NCBI GenBank assembly: GCA_017311315.1 | Contig: CM029653.1 | Span: 41,417,122 to 41,481,121, forward strand | Source: Dendrocalamus latiflorus | Taxonomy: Eukaryota; Streptophyta; Magnoliopsida; Poales; Poaceae | Length of the DNA: 64,000 nt | Direction of reading: 5' to 3' | Part shown: positions 32,236-43,216 of the stretch, in pieces | Layout: the number at the start of each line of letters is the position of its first letter | Numbering within the stretch: position 1 is the stretch's first letter | Program-made: the position numbers and the translations under genes | The notes under the pieces: generated by a model | The model's database searches: none | Told to the model about the DNA's origin: nothing | Seen by the model: only the letters and a program-made list of their open reading frames with translations

Positions 32236-34585
32236 TGCACAATTTCTAACCTAATGTTACGTCTTGCAAACACTCTAGGAAGGGAGTCCGTCACGGCACA
32301 GACTGGATGATGAAGATGGAGGTGCCAGCTGGGGGCGCCATGTGTTTAGAAAGCTAGGTATTCATATTTTGTTGATGCCCCTGAACTCGATGGCGAGCCG
32401 GAAGAGCATCGTCTCGTCGAAGAGCAGAGGAGGTGGCGCTTCTTCCTCAACTCCGTTACATATCCGTCCCGACGGTACCGTATTCGAAACTCCGAATATT
32501 CCGAATTCGTATTCGTATCCGGTCTTACCGTATTCGACGCCGAATACAGAGAAAAAATGTGAGTTAGGATACGATTTAAGCAATATTCGTCTGAATTCGA
32601 TCCGTTTTCACCCCGTGAGGATGCGTGCTCTGGACCGAGAACGTCCACGGGTGCAAAGGCGCTGCGTTGGCGCGATGGTGTTGATGCACGCGTGATGAGC
32701 CCAAGGACACGACGTCGACATGCGAACACGTCGAAGCTTCGTTCCACCGCACGTGTACAGAGAAATGGGCAACGTGGCTGTGATTTCGTCGTGCCTGAGG
32801 AGGCTTGACGCGCTGCCGTCCGCGCGGAGATGTGGCGATAGCAACGTTATGCATGGAACGAGGAACGAAGGCGGACGCTGTTGCTTTCGTGCACTGCAGC
32901 TAGTGTACGCACGAGATGCGAAAAACGCCGCCAACCTTTTTCTCGGAGTAGATCTGGATTATGTTTGTGCCTATAAAATATCTTTCTAGAATGTTTTAAA
33001 ACTCTGGCACGAAATTAACATTATGGATGGACGCATCTCGTCTCACCTTTTAGACTGGACATTATCCCTATTTATATACTAAGGTCCAAACTATGATCTT
33101 ATTCTTAAGACCACGAGTTTCTATACAATTCAAATAATTTCAACATTTTCACCCTACCCAATTTTGGATATCCCAAAGTTGTCATATATTGTAGCCTCAG
33201 GACCGTACCTCCGTAGCTCCAACACGTATCATCCATTCTTGATCTCTATGCGCCCCAATTCAAGCCCAACCATCTCCAACATCCTTGACCCTTTGGACCA
33301 TGACTTCACACCAAGTCATCTCTCAGTCCTCGCTATAGACTACGATCGTCTCCAAGTTATCCTGCACATGCAAAGATCAAAGAATGTTTTTTCGGCATAA
33401 ATTCTTTTCGACTTGACCAACATCAGTCAACACACATGCCACACACAGCAAATAATCATCAATAATCAATGTTGTCAATTATTCATAATTTAAATTAACA
33501 TTGTCAATAATTCATTATCTAAATTATTCTAGACCTAGTCATATGGTCTAACACAATTCTTTAGGTACAGGGACTAGCTAGATAATTCGGTAATAGTAAG
33601 CTACCTCAAAATGGTAAAATAGTTAGTCGGACCAGTACATTGCGATTTGCATGATACATATGTTATAGTTTCCTTTTATGTTAGCTGTTCCCAATGAGAT
33701 TGTGTAACAAAGGTGGATAAAAAATACCTAAAATGTGTACCACAATCTACCCTTTGGGTTATTCAGCTGAATGCAACAATAACTATCGTGACTCTTGAAT
33801 CTTGAACAACCTTTGCTTCCAAGGTAGCTCGTTTCACCGATTTCAATTCTCATTTTTCTTTTATCCCTTGAACACTACACCATTCTCCTTTGTGGATCAT
33901 GGAATATCTTTTAAGTAAGGAAAACCCGACTACACATATTGCTAGTCTCGCTATCTATCTTCTTGTTTGATTAGTGTGTTTTGATAGTCAGTCATCTTTA
34001 TATACGTGTCCGTCCCAAATTTGATTAGTGTTTCGATTGTCACTCTATCATCAGAATGCACAGCTTGATGTACCAAAATTTGAGTATTAGTCTCACTACT
34101 TGTACTCTCGTTGTGTAAAATGGAAATCAGCACTCTCTTATGCTTCTTTAGAATTTGGGGTATCTCTATTAATAAAAAAAAACTTCGAGGAATAATCACC
34201 TATGACTTGAGGAGTATATGTTATAATATGGCGCCCAAGAAGTATTGAGCTCAATAAAGTTGAGCTCAATAAAGTAAGTATCCTATTTCTTTTCTCGAAG
34301 GGTAGCTGAGAAAGCTCCTCTTTGTCAGTAATACGGAGCTCATATCTCTCCCCTCATGCTGTTCAAAGGTATGGTTTCCTGGAGTACGAGCACAAAATTT
34401 TGAATTTAGTGTTCATTTTTTAAAGAAAAAGCTACTCTAGTCTAGGTGTATGTGTTTGTCATGCAGATTACTACAATTGGTATCTAGTTTAGAACAAGCA
34501 TTATGTCTTGACTATCCAGGTCATATATCGTTTACATTTTTACTACAAATGCAGCTTGATAAGTTCAAAATTTACTGCTGCTGCA
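32236..34585. other. Spacer shared between units B and C, non-coding
   Basis: 32310-32450 resembles 56500-56625 ('ggtattcatattttg', 'gcttcttcctcaactc'). 32450-32600 is an AT-rich patch of repeated TCCGAAT/ATTCGTATTCG motifs. From 32705 ('gaacacgtcgaagcttcg') the sequence is collinear with 60530-62700 in unit C, including 'ggaccgtacctccgtagctc' and 'aggaataatcacctatgac'. No open frame here resembles a known protein. Confidence 0.6.
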
Positions 34586-34699
34586 GGAGGACAGCATGCT
34601 TCAAAAATGCCTGATGGGGCTCTTCTCACTCTGGGGATGGGATCATGTCTTCCCCAAGTACAAGAACATGGTCCGTGTCATACTTAACTCCATGTGATG

Positions 34700-35475
34700 G
34701 GTTACAGCACTAACTGCAATTGTATCTCTCGCCATCACCTCAGCTGACCAGAGATCTTATGCGCTGACCACCACCATTTATTTACTAACTACAAGCTTGA
34801 TAGCTTGCTTTACTACGAAGCTCATCATCGAATACGCTAAGGCACCGCTGGAAGCCAAAGCATACGCACCAAGGGCCAAGGTGCTGAGGGATGGAAGGTG
34901 GATAGATGTGCATGCAGCGAATCTAGTCCCTGGGGAACTTAGAGAGGGGATCATATCTTTTCCCTGATATTTGTTGGTACCATTGCCGAGTTAGTCTTAA
35001 GATTGTTCTTCCGGAAACACAGCCCTGAGGTCATGCTGCACAATGGCCACTTTATGCCATTGATTGGTGGGATTCCAATGGCAATGCCTGTTGTCCTCTA
35101 CCTGGCATTGGGGTCTCTAAGGCTTTGTTTGCTGGGGATTGCTAGCCGAGGAACTGCTGCATTTGAAGATATGGCCAGCATGGATGTGATGCTCTTCAAC
35201 ATGACTGGTACTTTAACGTGTAATAAACCCTGTTTTCCCCGGGACAAGATTGTGGTGTTTGCAAATGGTGTTAATAAAGACGAAGCTATTATATTAGCTG
35301 CACGAGCATCAAGATCCCAACATGAACTGTACATTGAACCAATTGATGCAGCTATTCTAAGCCTTTTGGATGATCTAGTACATGTTTCTTTTTCTCTTAC
35401 TATGTTGCCTTTTAATCCCTCTTTCGTGATCAGTGGTTGCGTACAGTCGTACGGGTCCGAAGGCCAAGGGTAGGG
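34700..35475 (+). pseudogene. Plasma-membrane H+-ATPase (P3A type) relic, unit B
   Basis: The A-domain portion (34850-34960) reads AKVLRDGRWIDVHAANLVPG. It then jumps over the TGES region. From about 34965 the membrane/P-domain part follows: LIGGIPMAMPVVL, FEDMASMDVMLFNMTGTLTC and AARASRSQHELYIEPIDAAI. P3A pumps have the sequence DKTGT at the phosphorylation site; here it is NMTGT, so the phospho-acceptor Asp is Asn. TGA stops occur at 34695 and near 34966, and the N-domain and C-terminal membrane part are absent. A clear pseudogene. The more eroded unit-C copy is at 62707-62930. Confidence 0.8.
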
Positions 35476-35484
35476 CGCTCACTC

Positions 35485-36304
35485 TCATCTAGCTATCGGC
35501 AGGGCTCGTCCTAACATGGTAGAGAGGCTTTGAGGACCCTCCGCTTGAGATGGACCATCCGCTTGTGTTTCGTCATCATCCTCTAGTGGTGAGGACTGAG
35601 CTCCAGGAGTCCCACCATTGCTATCTGCATCTTTGACTTCTTTCAATGAGGTTACACGCAATTCTACACTAACCGCCTTATTCAGATTCTCCTGTAGCAA
35701 AAATGGGTATTTTACTTTCCATGAAAATGAATTTACAGCAGTGCGAGGGACATTCGAGAGAAGGATGCTATATGAGGTTCAACAATACATGTAACCACAG
35801 TAGCTGCCACCACTTGTAGGAGTCTTGCAATCACATAAGACTTTCTAACTGAGCTATGGACATGTCCTCTAATCAAAGGCTTAGTAACAACTATTAGGAC
35901 AGTTCAGGCCATAAGTTACAAGGACAGATTGACATAAAGTATGAACACAATGTGACCAACAGAACCAAATGAATAAGCAAATATTGCACGAAACATGAGT
36001 ACGTAAGAAACAATGGGTAGTTATGATGATTATTACAAGATCAATTCCACAAAATAGAATAGTTTCCAATAGCTTGTATGGTTCTTGCCTGTCCCCAACA
36101 TGTTCTCCATGTACAAATGTAAGTATGAAATATGCCAAAGCAAACATGGTTTATATTGCGTAGACAAAGCATTGGCGACTCAGTTCATGGCAAAGAAAGG
36201 AACTGTTGCAGAATAGAACTTACTTTCGTTTCTTGATTCGGCCCAACATGTAGTGCCTCCATCTCCTTGGTTGGTGCATCTGCATCTGTGGCACTCCCAG
36301 CCAT
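35485..36304 (-). CDS. Small unknown protein, two coding exons plus a 5'UTR exon; possibly truncated
   Basis: Minus-strand gene model. Exon 36304-36224 gives MAGSATDADAPTKEMEALH... and ends at a consensus donor (AAA|GTAAGT). Exon 35691-35485 follows an acceptor (CTACAG) in phase 0, giving ENLNKAVSVELRVTSLKEVK, then an acidic stretch (SPLEDDDETQADG) and stop. Total 95 aa. An upstream acceptor (TTGTTCAG at 36338-36345) and a donor (AAG|GTACTC at 37215/37214) suggest a leader exon at about 37215-37310, divergent from RPL7. No domain is recognised. The end abuts the H+-ATPase relic, and the unit-C relative (63060-62940) reads on past this stop, so the C-terminus may be truncated. Confidence 0.45.
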
Positions 36305-36403
36305 ATCGTATATTTCTAAAGCTTAATAAATTGAAACCTGAACAAGCAGAATGAACAAAATCATAAGCACCAATATATCTATGGACAAATTACATCTCAA
36401 AGC

Positions 36404-36471
36404 AAATGCATCTCCATTTTTTTAGATAATGGAACTAAGTTCCAGCCTCTACCATAAATGCATCTCCATTT
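36404..36471 (-). mobile_element. 36 bp LINE 3'-end micro-insertion with 16 bp TSD
   Basis: The direct repeat 'aaatgcatctccattt' (36404-36419 and 36456-36471) flanks a 36 bp insert that reads, on minus, 'atggtagaggctggaactta' then 'gttccattatctaaaaa'. That is the 3' end of the LINE at 58.15 kb (5 mismatches or fewer). It is an extreme 5'-truncated insertion with its A-tail. Confidence 0.8.
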
Positions 36472-37214
36472 GAAAGGAAAGTATGTATATCTATCAGCTA
36501 TTCTCCAATTGTCTAGTGGAAATGTGCAGCCTTCATTGAACAATAAGGGGTGACGATAGGGCCTGTTTGGAGTACCAGTATTCAAGCCCATTCAACTTAG
36601 GAAGTAAACAACAAGGTTTATAATCAAGTTACGTATGCTCACTAAATCAAGTCATGCACAAATTGTAGAGTGCACCATATAGCTATATTTATACCCCAGA
36701 GGAACTAACTGTATCCTATATGTTTTTGTCTGTTTGATCGTTACATAAGACCATACCAAACCGTCCAATGCTACAGCTACGCACCAATGCTATCACCTCA
36801 ATCCACCTCAACTCTTTGCAACAATTGCGGTGGATAGCCCCAGAGTAATCAAGCAACAAACCAACAACAATACATAATCAACAGCAACAGAGACTACTGA
36901 ATCTAAGGTTAACTGCATCTATTATAGCATCTAATATCACAAGTAACATTCTACAACCTGCAGCTCTATTGCATCGGCCAACCCTTTTAACCGAAATTAA
37001 GGTCCTCATCTGAACATATTTGTGAAATCCACAGACGCATTCCTAACAACATGCCCACATCAGTTTCAGAATCTCGCGTTAAGGCGCAGCGCTACTACCA
37101 CCTCAATGTAGGATGCGCCTTCCAGTGGCATCACTGGTCACCAGCAGACACAATCACTCAAACCAAAACTGGGCGACGACCAGAGAAGGCAGAAAAAGCA
37201 ATGGTACGGAGTAC
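36472..37214. other. Intron-like AT-rich region of the minus-strand gene
   Basis: No coding content. Probably the first intron of the minus-strand gene model, and partly the shared upstream region with RPL7. Confidence 0.4.
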
Positions 37215-37501
37215 CTTCAACCACGGTCGATCGCAGGCCGCCGCCGGAGCAGGAGCGCGGGGTTCTGCGGCTTTGCGTGTGGGCAGGGTGACGGCTAGGG
37301 TTAGATCTGGACCATGGCGTCGGATGAGCCCATCAAGGGGTGCAAGACCATAAGACCCCAGCAGCTAAACTCCTCGCGCCTCCCAAACCCTCACCTCCCC
37401 GACCGCCGCCTCGCCTCCCTTCGCCGCCGCCGCCTCCCACCCTAAGGAAACTCCAAGTCACCGGCAGGGCCTGGTTGCAGGAGCGCGGCGCAGTTACAAC
37501 G

Positions 37502-38953
37502 ATGGCGGAGGAGGGTACGCAGCAGCTGCCGTTCGTGCGGGAGACGGTGCTGAAGAAGCGGAAGGTGAACCGGGAGCGCCGGGCGGCCAAGAGGCAGCGC
37601 CGCCAAAACGACGGAAAAGGCTCCATCAAGAGGCCCGAGGAGTTCGTCAGGGAGCTCGACTTCCTGCGGATGAGGACCCGCCTCAAGGTCCGCAAGCTGC
37701 CGCCCGCCGAGAGCCTCGGCTCCAAGCTGCTCTCTGCGATTCGCATCCCTGGGTCAGTACTCAGTAGTAGCGATGAAAAGATTCTCACTTTTTATCTTTG
37801 CAAAGTTTGTTTCTTTTGTCGGCGATGGTGTTTGACAATTAATAACATTGTTTGTTGTGTGTGTAATTGCAGCACTACCGACTTGCATCCGCATATCAGA
37901 AAGATTTTGAACAAGCTGCGGTTGACGCATGTCCTGACCCGCGTGTTCCTGAAGGCCACTGAGGCAACTCTGAAGAGGCTTCTTGTTGTAGAACCGTTTC
38001 ACTTATGGGTAACTGAATGCAAACATCCTTCTCCATTGTAGTGTATAAAAAAAGTGATCCGTTGTTTTGTTAGTTTGTAGTTTGTGGTGTTGAAATTTTG
38101 TTTGCCGGCGTGTAACAATAGGTTCCCGAATTTGAAAAATGTGAAAGAGCTTATTTACAAGAAGGGCCGCGGGTTCTTGGACAAGGAGCCTTTCCCTCTT
38201 ACCAGCATGATCTAATAGAGAAGGTATTTCTTTCATAGCATCTTCTATAGATTGAGGCTGAGAGAATTAGTGTGATGATTGCTTACTATAGTCCATTCGC
38301 TACACAATAAGTATGTGGAATATTATTAAGGCATAGCTATGGATATGTCTGTCAGTTTTATGATATCTCTTCCCCTTCCACCAATATAATTTAATCTGGA
38401 GGAATTAACATTATATAAAACTTGAATTCCGTGAGTATCCAAATTTAACATACTATTACACTGGTATGATCATCTTTGTTATGTGCACTTCTGCGGCGGA
38501 GCTATTTTCCGGAATCCTTCCACCAGGAAAAAAATTCATTTTATGCAACGCTTAAGCTTTTGCAACGATGATCAGTTTCAATATTTCCCCCTTGTGGGGG
38601 GAGAGAGGTCGTGTATTATTTCCCATACATAGATGATCGATTTCAGTTTTTCTTGTCGAAGGAAATGTCTATTTATCTTGATTTAGTAATGTACAAAGTA
38701 CACTGAAAAACCGTAATCTGTGCTTTGCTAAAATCAGGCTCTTGGAGAGCATGGCATCATTTGCTTGGAGGACATTGTGCACGAAATCTCTACAGTTGGG
38801 CCGCACTTTAGAGAAGCGTCAAGCTTCCTCATGCCCTTCAAGCTCAAGTGTCCAGAGAGGAGGCTGCAAATGAAGAAGAAACCCTACAAGGATGGTGGCG
38901 ACTCAGGCAACCGTGGGGATAAAATCAACGAACTCATTGAGAAGCTGAACTGA
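37502..38953 (+). CDS. RPL7: 60S ribosomal protein L7, four exons, with a compensated double frameshift
   Basis: Large-subunit ribosomal protein. Exons: 37502-37752, 37873-38008, 38122-38223, 38738-38953; introns are GT-AG (gtcagt/gcag, gtaact/atag, gtattt/tcag). Exons total 705 nt, 234 aa, open throughout. The N-terminus MAEEGTQQLPFVRETVLKKR is basic and L7-like; exon 2 gives LHPHIRKILNKLRL and FLKATEATLKRLLVVEPF; exon 4 gives the C-terminus to INELIEKLN. Exon 3 in its ancestral frame reads FPNLKNVKELIYKKGRGFL, but exon 2 lacks 2 nt after VEPF and exon 3 lacks 1 nt at LTS-DLIEK. The used frame therefore reads VPEFEKCERAYLQEGPRV for ~30 residues before returning. That segment replaces a conserved L7 region, so function is doubtful although the ORF survives. 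It could be a pseudogene by recent lesions. Confidence 0.7.
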
Positions 38954-40719
38954 GGGCCTGGTTGGCTGGTGTCTCCGTTGCCTCACCCAAGTAACCCTTC
39001 CAAACGAGCCCTCGCTCTGCCTTGCTCGCCTCCCCTTTCCACCATCCCCCGGGCGCTCTCGTCGTGCGGGTTCAGGCGGCGGCGGGCAGAATAGCCTCCG
39101 CGGCATCGGCGCCGGTGTTCGAGAGGCTCGCCTTGATCCGAGCCCTCGCCGAGTCCAACCGCTTCAAGGCAAGCCCCCAACTCCCCAGCCATAAGTTAAC
39201 AGTTTTGCACAGAATTACCGCTCGTTTTGCTCATTCTCCTTACTGTAGTAGTAGCGGTAGTGCTTGGGATTCCCCCGTAATTATTCGTGGAACGCCAATT
39301 CTGATAGCTGAATCACGCAAATGATTCAGGGGTGTATAGGGAATGGTGAACTTCGACTCGAAATGGGGAAAGTTGGTTCATTTGCGCGTTGAATCTCGTT
39401 ATTATGTATAGAATCTGTGTAACAGAAGTGTTAGTTGTGAATCCTTTAGGAATGCGAAGTGCAATGCATATTATGACGTAATTAAAATTACCTTGCCGTG
39501 ATACAAACGGAACAGACTATGTTTGTCATAATATGCAATCAACTAGAGGTGTTTCTTGTGTTTAGTTGGGGATTAAGCCTTAAAACAATATGCAGTTGTT
39601 TGCTGTGACTTGATCAGAAATTTATGATAAACTATCTATCAATAAGCCCCTTTTTCATTCAATTTCATAGATATAGTAGGGATGGACCGTGGTTTGCAGC
39701 TCTTGGAAGAAAGTGTATCCATCTGACTTGGGGCAGTCGAGGTGCAATTTCTCTTGAGGTTTGTTGTCTTGTTACTTTCTCTTTAGCAGCTGTCTCTTTG
39801 AAGTAATATCGCTTCGGCCTATGTTGCAATCCAATGTCCAGGGCAAATTAATATATCAGAAGAATTATGGGCGATGACAAACATGGGATATCAAATAGAT
39901 TAGTACTAATATCGTGTGCACAAGATAGGAGATACCATAACAAATGACTCCTTGTTTTCTTTTAACAAGTTCGTTGACAGTATTTGCATTGCAAATGGAT
40001 TTGATCTTATCATTAGTGGTTTTTCTTCGTTTAGGGCCTTGGTTTGCAAGTTGTGAGCGATGTTGATGATCCAGAGTTTATATTAGCCCATGGTACCGAA
40101 GCCCAGAGTTTACCTTCTGGTGATCCACTTCCCAAAAGTCTTGAGGAGCTTGAGCAGGTTCTAATGCTAGGCCTAGAAAAAGCCACTTCCAATGGTGGTA
40201 GCTAATCCAGATTATGTCACTGTTGAAGCTCGAGATCTGCGTGTCATGCCTGGTATGATCATAGGTTACTTTGTTTCATATTTGATGCCATGTTGATTAT
40301 TTATTTATTTGACAGTTATCAAATCTTACTTTAGAGCTTAGACATTGTTTATTGATGAGATTATGATAGAAATCTTTTTCTCAGGATATACTGCCTTACT
40401 CTGTCAGTGTAAATTATTGGTTGTAACATGACACAAATGGTCAATCTGTTTCTCTTTCAGGCAATCTGGCAGCCAAATTTGAAAGTCTAGGTGGTGATGT
40501 AAAATGGATGGGGAATCCTGATAAGGTAATACGTGGCATGTCTCCTTTTTCTAGATTACATGAAGTCATGAACATCACAGCTACTACAACATGATACACG
40601 GTTGAAATATCACTCAAAAAATACGATGAACTAAAAGGTTGTGAATTTGTGGGTGTAGATGGTTACTTGCTTTTAATAGCCTTTTCTAGGGTAGGGTAAC
40701 AACCTCTTCTTAGGTACTA

Positions 40720-41001
40720 GAGCATCTCCAATGGTCTGAGTCAGCTAGCTATATGCATGTACACATCAGCATATATCCTATGTGGAGGAAAGAGAGTATG
40801 CAAAAAAAATCGAGCCAGCTCTTCCTTAAGCACTAGTCTATAACGCTAAACGAGGCAGCCTCTATAAATTCTGTGTGTGCATGTAAGCATCAAATAGCTA
40901 TCCTTATAGATAGTTCTTTAAAATGCTAGTTTTAGTGTGTACTATATAGATGATGTGGAAATCTTATAGTTAGTTACTAGCTATAACCATTGGAGATGCT
41001 C
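40720..41001. mobile_element. MITE with GAGCATCTCCAATGGT inverted ends
   Basis: 282 bp between 'ggtacta' and 'taatatg'. Terminal repeats are gagcatctccaatggt and accattggagatgctc, flanked by (C)TA/TA(A). Unit A has the empty site 'ggtgctaatatg' at about 16776. Tourist-like by end sequence and TA-containing target. Confidence 0.8.
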
Positions 41002-41093
41002 TAATATGTAATGGCTTTCTCAGGTCATCAATGCGTCCGCAATGTCCCTAACAGGAGTTGATGCTCGTGAATGCATCACAGTGGGTGATTCAC

Positions 41094-41341
41094 AACTACG
41101 GCTGGCTATCGAGCTTAACGAGCTATTATCGAGATTCTTTCAAAATTAATATAGTTTGACATAAAATTATTTTATTTATTATTTAAGTGGTTATTTTAGA
41201 TTTGAGCTTATGAGCCACTATTGAGCCGAGCCTTATTAAATTTTTTTCACTTGAAATGGGCTCATTTTATTTTTGAACCTATTAATTACTGTAATCGAAG
41301 CAATATTGATTCGAGCCTTAACGAGCTTTTTTGAAAACCCT
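41094..41341. mobile_element. 248 bp insertion in the HAD last exon, TSD ATTCAC
   Basis: The direct repeat 'attcac' (41088-41093 and 41342-41347) brackets AT-rich sequence with several 'gagcttaacgagct' and 'cgagcctta' motifs. Unit A is uninterrupted at 16866-16880. Superfamily not assigned; no inverted ends are obvious. Confidence 0.6.
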
Positions 41342-42639
41342 ATTCACTACACCACGACATCAAAGGGGCAAATGCATCAGGGATTGCATCTGCATTCATT
41401 ACTGGAGGGCTTCATGCGGCTTATCTTGGACTCAATGAATTTGGAGAAACTGCTGGAGACGATGCCATCAATACGTTGTGTTGCAAGCATAGGTCCTATC
41501 CCTCTTATGTTTTGCCTTCATTTACATGGTAGAAACACAGTCTAGCTTCAGGTACACCCTTCACACTAGATAGCGATTTAGAAAAGTACTCTTTTGGATG
41601 TGCTAAAGTGAGCATCAAGCCCATAGAGGCAATACTGTGCTGCACTAAAAGTTTATGATTGTTGGAAAAAATCTCTGTTAATTTGATTGATACGAACTAC
41701 ATGCAACTCTGTGCTTTGTTAATCTTCGTAGCGTGCATGAAAGGAACCTACTGTAAAATCTTTTCATATATAATCTAATTACATTATTCCTCATAAAATT
41801 CCTATGAAATTCTTGGGTCGCAAAACAGTGAGAACACTCCAGCTAGGCGGGAGTTTCCAACTTCCTGTAAGATATTTCCAAGATAGGTGAAATTCTGTTC
41901 ATACCGGGCAACTAACGGAACCGACACGGCTGCTGAGTGCTGGCACTGGCGCCCACATGCACTATTGGCAAGTCAGTGCTGGAGAATGGAGATGATGCTA
42001 TCAATACATTGTGTTGCAAGCATAGCTAGAAACACAGTCTAGCTTCAGGTACACTCCATTGTGTTGCAATACATTGTGTTGCTATCAATACATTGTGTTG
42101 CAAGCATATCAATACATCCCTGTAATGTTTTGCCTTCATTTACATGGTAGAAACACAGTCTAGCTTCAGGTACACTCTTTACACTGGAGAGTGATTTAGG
42201 CAAACACTTTTTTGGAAGTGTCAAAGTGAGCATCAAGCCGGCATTACTGTACATCACTACCCGGGAGAGTTCCCGGCCAGCGACCGCATCCACGTCGGCG
42301 TCGCTTTCCCTGCGGCCGACGCGTGCGCGCGCTCTCGCTTCCGCTCTGCCTGCCGCATGTATACGCTCTCTTTTACTGTTTGCCTCCCGCCTGCGTATAC
42401 GTGGTCACGTATTTGCTGCAGCACTGCTGCCCACAGGTAGCGGGCCGCAGTTTCGTCGTGTCCGGAATCCACCACGCGGTTTGCCAGCTAGCATGTGCAA
42501 CAGACGTCATCCCTTTTGGCTTCTTCATGCATGCAAAATCAATGGGCTTAGAAAGTCCTTCACTTACTGAATTCCCATGCATGGCACCTTTTTTTTTTCT
42601 TCCATGCAACATGCTTCACACGTATTGAGCTCCAGATGG

Positions 42640-43216
42640 GAATTTTGGACACTATTGGACCCATGAACACCCAAAATTCCAGTTTTGGCCCCCAAATGAA
42701 AAAAATTCCAAATTTGGACCCCTCCTCACCGCGCGTTTAACGCCAGCGCGACACGTGTCCGGTCGTCTCCCTCACCGCACGACCGGCGCGGACGCGCGCT
42801 CGGGCGGGCGCGGACGGCGCGGACGCGCGCTCGGGCGGGCACGGACGGCGCGGACGCGCGCTCGGGTGGGAGCGGACGCGCGCTCGGGCGGGCGCGGACG
42901 GCGCGGACGCGCGCTCGGGCGGGCACGGACGGCGCGGACGCGCGCTCGGGTGGGAGCGGACGCGCGCTCGGGCGGGCGCGGACGCGCGCTCGGGCGGGAG
43001 CGGACGGCGCGGTCGCGCGCTCGGCGCGGAGGGCAGCGGAGTCGCGCGCTCGGCGCGGAGGGCAGCGGAGTCGCGCGCTCGGCGCGGAGGGCAGGGACAC
43101 GTGTCGCGCTGGCGTTAAACGCGCGGTGAGGAGGGGTCCAAATTTGGAATTTTTTTCATTTGGGGGCTAAAACTGGAATTTCGGGTGTTCATGGGGTCCA
43201 ATAGTGTCCAAAATTC
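42640..43216. mobile_element. Mutator-type foldback MITE with 9 bp TSD and internal minisatellite
   Basis: The direct repeat TCCAGATGG (42631-42639, 43217-43225) flanks a 577 bp element. Its ~120 bp terminal inverted repeats begin GAATTTTGGACACTATTGGA and end in the complement. The arms are nearly identical through 'gaggaggggtcc' and the 'gcgtttaacgccagcgcgac' block. A 9 bp TSD with long inverted repeats is typical of Mutator-like elements. The interior is a GC-rich tandem repeat. No transposase. Confidence 0.9.
42775..43090. repeat. GC-rich minisatellite inside the foldback element
   Basis: Repeats of 'gcggacgcgcgctcgggcgg' and related units (roughly 20-35 bp), then three units of 'cgcgcgctcggcgcggaggg'. 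The region is CpG-dense and gives 124 aa open frames on both strands that share the same last residues (VALALNAR), because they end in the two inverted arms. No gene is implied. Confidence 0.85.

Larger units (their letters stand above)
38960..41532 (+). pseudogene. HAD-superfamily class IIA-like hydrolase relic, unit B
   Basis: Parallel to the unit-A relic but with a first exon (39055-39171: APVFERLALIRALAESNRFK) and without the NSSR exon. Exons: about 39650-39800 (GPWFAALGRKCIHLTWGSRG), 40035-40252 (LQVVSDVDDPEFILAHGTEA, SLEELEQVLMLGLEK), 40461-40525 (LAAKFESLGGDVKWMG), 41024-41532 (ASAMSLTGVDARECITVGDS, ASGIASAFITGGLHAAYL). The frame is lost after LGLEK ('gaaaaagccacttcc' where LPMVVANPDY should follow), the same lesion as in unit A. 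A MITE lies in the penultimate intron and a 248 bp insertion in the last exon. Confidence 0.75.

Noticed and set aside
33951..34199. 82 aa minus-strand frame
   Set aside because: No homology recognised; the unit-C counterpart (62100-62330) has indels that break the frame.
42250..42275. CACTA transposon start (CACTACCCGGG)
   Set aside because: CACTA is part of the flanking sequence also present in unit A, and no inverse TAGTG end is found at the other border.
42726..43129. Two 124 aa frames on opposite strands
   Set aside because: By-product of the GC minisatellite and inverted arms of a foldback transposon.
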